Source: Limiplasma sp031556335 | GTDB taxonomy: Bacteria > Bacillota > Clostridia > Christensenellales > Aristaeellaceae | Assembly (NCBI GenBank): GCA_031556335.1 | Contig: JAVBTE010000052.1 | Location: forward strand, 1-9,262 | DNA: 9,262 nucleotides | Reading direction: 5' to 3' | In this document: piece by piece, positions 6,098 through 9,262 of the stretch | Numbering within the stretch: the first letter of the stretch is position 1 | How the letters are laid out: every line of letters begins with the position of its first letter | Notes under the pieces: model-generated | Told to the model about the DNA's origin: nothing | The model's input: only the letters and a program-made list of their open reading frames with translations | Databases searched by the model: none | Program-made: the position numbers and the translations under genes

Positions 6098-7171
6098 TCA
6101 AACGCGGATAGAGCCGCGTTCCGTTAGCGTCCAGGGCATGACCGCGCTTTGCTCCTTTTGCCCGTTCATCATGCGCAGCAGTTTGAGGGCGGCGGCCCGG
6201 CCGAACTCGTCCTTGGGGTGGGAAAGGGAGGTCAGCTTGGGGGTACAGATGCCCGCATAGGGGCTATTGTCAAAGCTGATGAGGGAGATATCCCGGGGCA
6301 CGGAAAGCCCGGCTTCCCCCAGGGCTTCCATCAGATGCAGGGCAATTTCGTCGTTGTAGCACAAAAGGGCGTCCACGTGGCCTTTCAGGCCGTCAAGGAA
6401 GGCCTTTCCGGCGGAATCGGCCAGAAAGCTTTGCTTGTTTTCCGTGGTGAACCAGCAGCAGTGCTCATCCCGGAGGGGCAGGCCATGGGCTTCCATGGCC
6501 TGGGCAAAGCCCTGGTACCGCAGATGGCCCTGCATGTCGTCGCTTTTGAATACGCCCCCCAGGCGGGTCAGGCCCCGGGCCACCAGCGCCTCCGCCGCCT
6601 GGCGGCCGCCCGCCTCGTCGGCCATCACCACATGCACATTGCGGGGAAGCTGGGGATAAAAGCCATGGATGAACACAAAAGGGATGTTGCGTTCCACAAG
6701 CTTTTCATACAAGCCGATGTTGGGGTTTGGCAAAGCGGTTTTCGTACCCTCAATGATGAGGCCGTCCACCGGTGTTTCCAGCAGGCGCTGGAGTAGCGCC
6801 CGCTCGTGGTGGGTGTGGTTGTAGGTGGCGGACAGGCTCATGATGCAGTTTTCATGGGAAAGCGCGCCCTCAATGCCCCGCACAATGGAAGGGAAGATGT
6901 AATCCGTAATATAAGTGGTGACGACGCCCACCTGCAAAATGCCGCCATGCTTGCGCGGCCCGTGGGTGACATAGGTGCCGCTACCCCGGCGGCGCACCAC
7001 CAGGCCGTCGTTTTCCAAAAGGGCAATGGCCTGGCGCACGGTTTGGCGGCTGACCCCGAATTTGTCTTTCAGGGCTTCCTCGGTCAGCAAGGTATCGCCG
7101 TCCTGAAAAACGCCCGTGGCAATGTCTCGGCGAAGCGCGTCCGCCACGGCCTGGTATTTGGGTTCCATCAT
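6098..7171 (-). CDS. araR: Arabinose operon repressor AraR (GntR-LacI hybrid)
   Basis: A 357-residue repressor with an N-terminal GntR winged helix (about 3-72: LTEEALKDKFGVSRQTVRQA, then LENDGLVVRRRGSGTYV) fused to a LacI/GalR-type sugar-binding domain (about 80-350). The segment VGVVTTYITDYIFPSIVRGI is nearly identical to the matching part of Bacillus subtilis AraR as I recall it, as are FKSDDMQG, ALLCYNDEIAL and KLTSLSHPK. AraR binds as a dimer and is released by L-arabinose. A TTG at 7195 is in frame, but AAGGAGG six bases before the ATG at 7171 fixes the start (a second ATG is at 7168). That ribosome binding site sits in a small hairpin, GCCTC-AAG-GAGGC (7177-7189). Its stop overlaps the ribosome binding site of the toroid gene. 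The AraR-like site before araA fits its role. Confidence 0.95.
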   Translation of the reverse strand: MMEPKYQAVADALRRDIATGVFQDGDTLLTEEALKDKFGVSRQTVRQAIALLENDGLVVRRRGSGTYVTHGPRKHGGILQVGVVTTYITDYIFPSIVRGIEGALSHENCIMSLSATYNHTHHERALLQRLLETPVDGLIIEGTKTALPNPNIGLYEKLVERNIPFVFIHGFYPQLPRNVHVVMADEAGGRQAAEALVARGLTRLGGVFKSDDMQGHLRYQGFAQAMEAHGLPLRDEHCCWFTTENKQSFLADSAGKAFLDGLKGHVDALLCYNDEIALHLMEALGEAGLSVPRDISLISFDNSPYAGICTPKLTSLSHPKDEFGRAAALKLLRMMNGQKEQSAVMPWTLTERGSIRV

Positions 7172-7207
7172 ACACCGCCTCCTTGAGGCACACAAATAAA
7201 GCGCGAC

Positions 7208-7261
7208 ATTTGTTTGAAAACCGCAAACAAATTGTGATGGGCAAACGCCGGCGAAGTTTGC
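7208..7261. promoter_or_regulatory. Inverted repeats in the araR leader
   Basis: A 9-bp perfect inverted repeat ATTTGTTTG (7208-7216) / CAAACAAAT (7224-7232) is followed by a second pair GCAAAC (7241-7246) / GTTTGC (7256-7261). The hexamer GCAAAC/GTTTGC also occurs at 7223-7228 and 7322-7327. These could be operators or leader-RNA stems; the sequence alone does not decide. Confidence 0.45.
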
Positions 7262-7306
7262 GCGGAATGCCGCATGGGGCTTGAGAAAAACGCTGCCGGA
7301 TGAACG

Positions 7307-7340
7307 ATGGTATCATACCATGTTTGCCAAAAAGAAGCAA
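7307..7340 (-). promoter_or_regulatory. araR promoter with palindrome over the -10 box
   Basis: Minus-strand TATGAT (7317-7312) lies 17 bases from TTGCTT (7340-7335). The -10 is the centre of a perfect 15-base palindrome ATGGTATCATACCAT (7307-7321), which is a plausible operator for autorepression although it lacks the GTACGTAC core of the site at araA. The leader would be about 130 bases long. Confidence 0.5.
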
Positions 7341-7381
7341 TTCCTTTCCGCTTTGGGGCGGCGCGGGGCCGCGCAAAAGCG

Positions 7382-7411
7382 GAATACTCCGCGCGGCTTT
7401 TGGGCATGCTG
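7382..7411 (+). promoter_or_regulatory. Possible sigma-G-type promoter of the DUF1540 gene
   Basis: GAATA (7382-7386), an 18-base spacer and CATGCTG (7405-7411) resemble the forespore sigma-G consensus (GAATA, N17-18, CATnCTA). The start would be near 7418, leaving a 25-base leader that includes the ribosome binding site. No vegetative promoter of similar quality was seen here. The elements are short, so the call is tentative. Confidence 0.4.
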
Positions 7412-7442
7412 AAATCATGACGGACGGAGGGAGGTGTACGAA

Positions 7443-7613
7443 ATGTCTTTCCCACAAAGCAGCCAATGCATCCACTGCGATGTGTCCAGCTGCAAACACC
7501 ATTCGCAAAAAGAAGGCAAGTGCGAATTGGATAGCATCCGGGTGGCTCCCCGCGACGGTTGCAAAAGCGGCAACTGCGACGAGAGCCTGTGCGCCAGCTA
7601 CCACGGCAAGTAA
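7443..7613 (+). CDS. DUF1540 small cysteine-rich protein
   Basis: A 56-residue protein, the only plus-strand gene in the window and easy to miss for its size. It reads MSFPQSSQCIHCDVSSCKHH and ends CDESLCASYHGK. The cysteines at 9, 12, 17, 27, 40, 45 and 50 and the LDSIRV segment fit the DUF1540 pattern (C-x-V-x-x-C ... C-x-x-x-x-I-x-V ... C), a family of small, probably metal-binding proteins common in spore-forming Clostridia and of unknown function. GGGAGGTG six bases before the ATG is a strong ribosome binding site. It faces serS, with a shared terminator between them. The possible sigma-G promoter upstream would place it in the developing spore. No signal peptide or membrane segment is present. 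Confidence 0.85.
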   Translation: MSFPQSSQCIHCDVSSCKHHSQKEGKCELDSIRVAPRDGCKSGNCDESLCASYHGK

Positions 7614-7625
7614 GGGGAATGGGCA

Positions 7626-7683
7626 GGGGGGACGGTTAGGGGCTGCGCCCCTAAGACCCTGCTCAGGGCTACGCCCGGAACCC
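7626..7683 (+). repeat. Two-hairpin intergenic repeat, copy 1
   Basis: GGGGGGACG, then the hairpin AGGGGC-TGC-GCCCCT (7638-7652), then AAGACCC, then the hairpin GGGC-TAC-GCCC (7666-7676), then CGGAACCC. The same order of parts recurs at 9198-9252 with changed stem sequences, so structure is kept while sequence varies. It lies just past the DUF1540 stop. Confidence 0.65.
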
Positions 7684-7741
7684 TTCATTCACCGCGTTTC
7701 ACGGGGTGAAAAGGAAAAATGAGGAAAAACCAGTTGTGCGG

Positions 7742-7780
7742 AAAACCCCGGCGGCGCTGAAGAAGCGTCGCCGGGGTTTT
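7742..7780. terminator. Bidirectional terminator between DUF1540 gene and serS
   Basis: A perfect 12-bp stem AAAACCCCGGCG/CGCCGGGGTTTT, extended inside by five more pairs (one G-U) around a GAAGA loop. A-runs and T-runs at both ends let it stop transcription of the two converging genes. Confidence 0.93.
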
Positions 7781-7825
7781 CGTCAAATGGCTTTGCCAAA
7801 GCGGCCGCGCCACTTTGGGAAAAAG

Positions 7826-9097
7826 TTATCCAATCAGGTCCGTTCCCATATAGGGAATTAAAGCCTCAGGCACGGTCACCGTGCCGTCCTCATTTTGGTA
7901 GTTTTCCAAAATGGCGGCCACGGTGCGGCCCACCGCCACGCCGCTGCCGTTCAGGGTGTGGGCGAACTGGGGCTTGTCCTTGGGCGTGTCCCGGTAGCGG
8001 ATGCCGGCCCTGCGGGCCTGAAAATCTTCGCAGTTGGAGCAGCTGGAAATTTCCACATAGCGGCCATAGCTGGGCATCCACACCTCAATGTCGTAGGTTT
8101 TGGCGGCGCTGAAGCCCATGTCCCCCGTGCACAGGGTCACCACCCGGTAGGGCAGGCCCAGCAGCTGAAGCACCTTCTCGGCCTGAAGGGTCATGCTTTC
8201 CAGTTCGTCATAGCTTTGCTCGGGCTTAGCGATCTTCACCATTTCCACCTTATTGAACTGGTGCTGGCGAATCAGGCCCCGGGTGTCCCGGCCCGCGCTG
8301 CCCGCCTCAGCCCGGAAACAGGTGGAATAGGCGCAGTGACGGATGGGCAGCTGGCCGCCTTCCAGAATCAGGTCCCGGTACATGTTGGTGACGGGCACCT
8401 CGGCGGTGGGAATCAAAAACGTATCCTTGTCCACCTTGTAGGCATCCTCTTCAAACTGGGGACGCTGGCCCGTGCCGGTCATGGCGGAACGGGTCACCAT
8501 ATAAGGGGGATAGACCTCGTCGTACCCGGCCTGCACATGGGTGTTGAGGAAAAAGTTGATGACCGAACGCTCCAGCCGCGCCCCCAGACCCCGGTAAAAC
8601 GTGAACCGGGCCCCGGACACCTTGGCGGCCGTGTCAAAGTCCAGAATTTTCAAATCGGCGCCAATGTCCCAATGGGGCTTGGGTTCCCAGGCGAACTGCC
8701 GGGGCTCGCCCTGGCGGCGCGCCTCCACCTTGTCCCGCTCGTCCTTGCCCACAGGCACGCTGGCATGAGGGAAATTGGGCACGTTCATCAGGAAGCCCTC
8801 CATAGAGGCCTCCAGCTCCGCGATGTCCGCGTCTCCCGCGGCGATCTCGTCGCCCAGGCGGCGCATTTCCTCCATGATGGCGGCCGTTTCGCTTTCCGGC
8901 GCGCCGCTTTTTTTGGCCTCGCCAATGCGCTTGGAGGTGGCGTTGCGCAGGGCCTTTTTCTCTTCCACTTCCGCCATCAGCTTTCGCCGCGCCTCGTCTT
9001 GTTCCAAAAAGCCGTCCAGGGAAATGTCCTTGTTGCGGGCTTTCAGCGCGTCGATCAGCTCCTGCGGGTTTTGACGGATTCGTTTGATGTCCAGCAT
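7826..9097 (-). CDS. serS: Seryl-tRNA synthetase
   Basis: Charges tRNA-Ser (and tRNA-Sec where present) with serine via a seryl-adenylate; cytosolic class II synthetase, homodimer. The 423 residues start MLDIKRIRQNPQEL, then a charged helical arm (about 30-100) that forms the coiled coil which grips the long variable arm of tRNA-Ser. The catalytic core has the TAE serine-binding loop (231-233), motif 2 (CFRAEAGSAGRDTRGLIRQH, 260-279) and motif 3 (GSGVAVGRTVAAILE, 384-398). Length is normal. AGGAGG eight bases before the ATG supports the start. It has its own consensus promoter about 25 bases upstream and a terminator after the stop, so it looks monocistronic. No doubt about identity. Confidence 0.98.
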   Translation of the reverse strand: MLDIKRIRQNPQELIDALKARNKDISLDGFLEQDEARRKLMAEVEEKKALRNATSKRIGEAKKSGAPESETAAIMEEMRRLGDEIAAGDADIAELEASMEGFLMNVPNFPHASVPVGKDERDKVEARRQGEPRQFAWEPKPHWDIGADLKILDFDTAAKVSGARFTFYRGLGARLERSVINFFLNTHVQAGYDEVYPPYMVTRSAMTGTGQRPQFEEDAYKVDKDTFLIPTAEVPVTNMYRDLILEGGQLPIRHCAYSTCFRAEAGSAGRDTRGLIRQHQFNKVEMVKIAKPEQSYDELESMTLQAEKVLQLLGLPYRVVTLCTGDMGFSAAKTYDIEVWMPSYGRYVEISSCSNCEDFQARRAGIRYRDTPKDKPQFAHTLNGSGVAVGRTVAAILENYQNEDGTVTVPEALIPYMGTDLIG

Positions 9098-9121
9098 GCT
9101 TTGTTCCTCCTGGTATTCATG

Positions 9122-9150
9122 ATTATACCGGGTTCGTGGCGGTTTGACAA
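9122..9150 (-). promoter_or_regulatory. serS promoter
   Basis: Minus-strand TTGTCA (9150-9145), 17-base spacer and a perfect TATAAT (9127-9122). The start would be near 9115, leaving a leader of under 25 bases that just holds the ribosome binding site. There is thus no room for a T-box leader. Confidence 0.9.
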
Positions 9151-9152
9151 GC

Positions 9153-9206
9153 GGGGGGGGACGGGGGTGACGGGGGTGACGGGGGGACGGGGGGGACGGG
9201 GGGACG
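9153..9206 (+). repeat. G-rich tandem repeat
   Basis: Six runs of five to eight G residues are separated by AC or TGAC, giving degenerate units such as GACGGGGGT. It lies directly upstream of the serS -35 box. With at least six G-runs close together the plus strand could fold into a G-quadruplex. It merges at its right end with the two-hairpin repeat at 9198-9252. Confidence 0.75.
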
Positions 9207-9252
9207 CTAGGGGTTTAAACCCAAGACCCCAACAAGGCGTAGCCCGGAAACC
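9198..9252 (+). repeat. Two-hairpin intergenic repeat, copy 2
   Basis: GGGGGGACG, CTAGGGG, the palindrome GGGTTTAAACCC (9211-9222), AAGACCCC, the hairpin GGC-GTA-GCC (9236-9244) and CGGAAACC follow in the same order as in copy 1 at 7626-7683. The second hairpin core also appears at 22-30. Confidence 0.6.
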
Positions 9253-9262
9253 ATAATTTTCC

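Noticed and set aside
7213..7230. Catabolite-response (cre) site in the araR leader
   Set aside because: TGAAAACCGCAAACA resembles cre, but the central CG is shifted by one base and the right half does not match.
7374..7402. Inverted repeat CAAAAGC/GCTTTTG upstream of the DUF1540 gene as a terminator
   Set aside because: The loop is 15 bases, the surrounding GC-rich bases can pair in several other ways, and there is no T-tail.

Overview
The window is GC-rich (roughly 60% by eye) and looks like chromosomal DNA of a low-abundance-plasmid-free, ordinary kind from a Clostridia-type Firmicute, probably a gut-dwelling one. This rests on several signs: a ylxM-ffh gene pair, strong AGGAGG-type ribosome binding sites before every gene, a DUF1540 spore-era small protein, and an arabinose repressor of the Bacillus AraR type (GntR DNA-binding domain fused to a LacI-like sugar-binding domain). 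No phage, plasmid, transposase, CRISPR, tRNA or rRNA was seen. All genes but one lie on the minus strand.

Layout from left to right: (i) 1-138, a non-coding stretch of hairpins downstream of ffh. (ii) 139-1841, ylxM-ffh, the SRP GTPase and its small helix-turn-helix partner, with a promoter built into the preceding terminator. (iii) 1953-2593, a two-gene operon of a small XRE-type repressor and a four-helix membrane protein, with a consensus promoter and a palindromic operator. (iv) 2594-2920, a non-coding stretch with a train of hairpins ending in the araD terminator. (v) 2921-5123, araA-araD (L-arabinose isomerase, L-ribulose-5-phosphate 4-epimerase), with an AraR-like operator just downstream of the araA promoter. 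(vi) 5250-7171, araR followed by a translationally coupled alpha/alpha-toroid (prenyltransferase/squalene-cyclase-like) gene that carries a frameshift in a five-T run. (vii) 7443-7613, a plus-strand 56-residue DUF1540 Cys-rich protein with a possible sigma-G promoter. (viii) 7826-9097, serS. (ix) 9098-9262, the serS promoter, a G-rich tandem repeat and a hairpin repeat of which a second copy lies at 7626-7683.

How it works together: AraR would hold araA-araD off through the operator at 5154-5172 until arabinose is present; AraA makes L-ribulose and AraD makes D-xylulose 5-phosphate from L-ribulose 5-phosphate. The kinase for the middle step (AraB) and a transporter are not in this window. Most of the region is ordinary housekeeping and sugar catabolism. 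I do not see a convincing wholly new system; the points most worth a second look are the toroid gene tucked between araR and araA, its frameshift, the terminator/promoter overlap at 1891-1938, and the structured non-coding segments.
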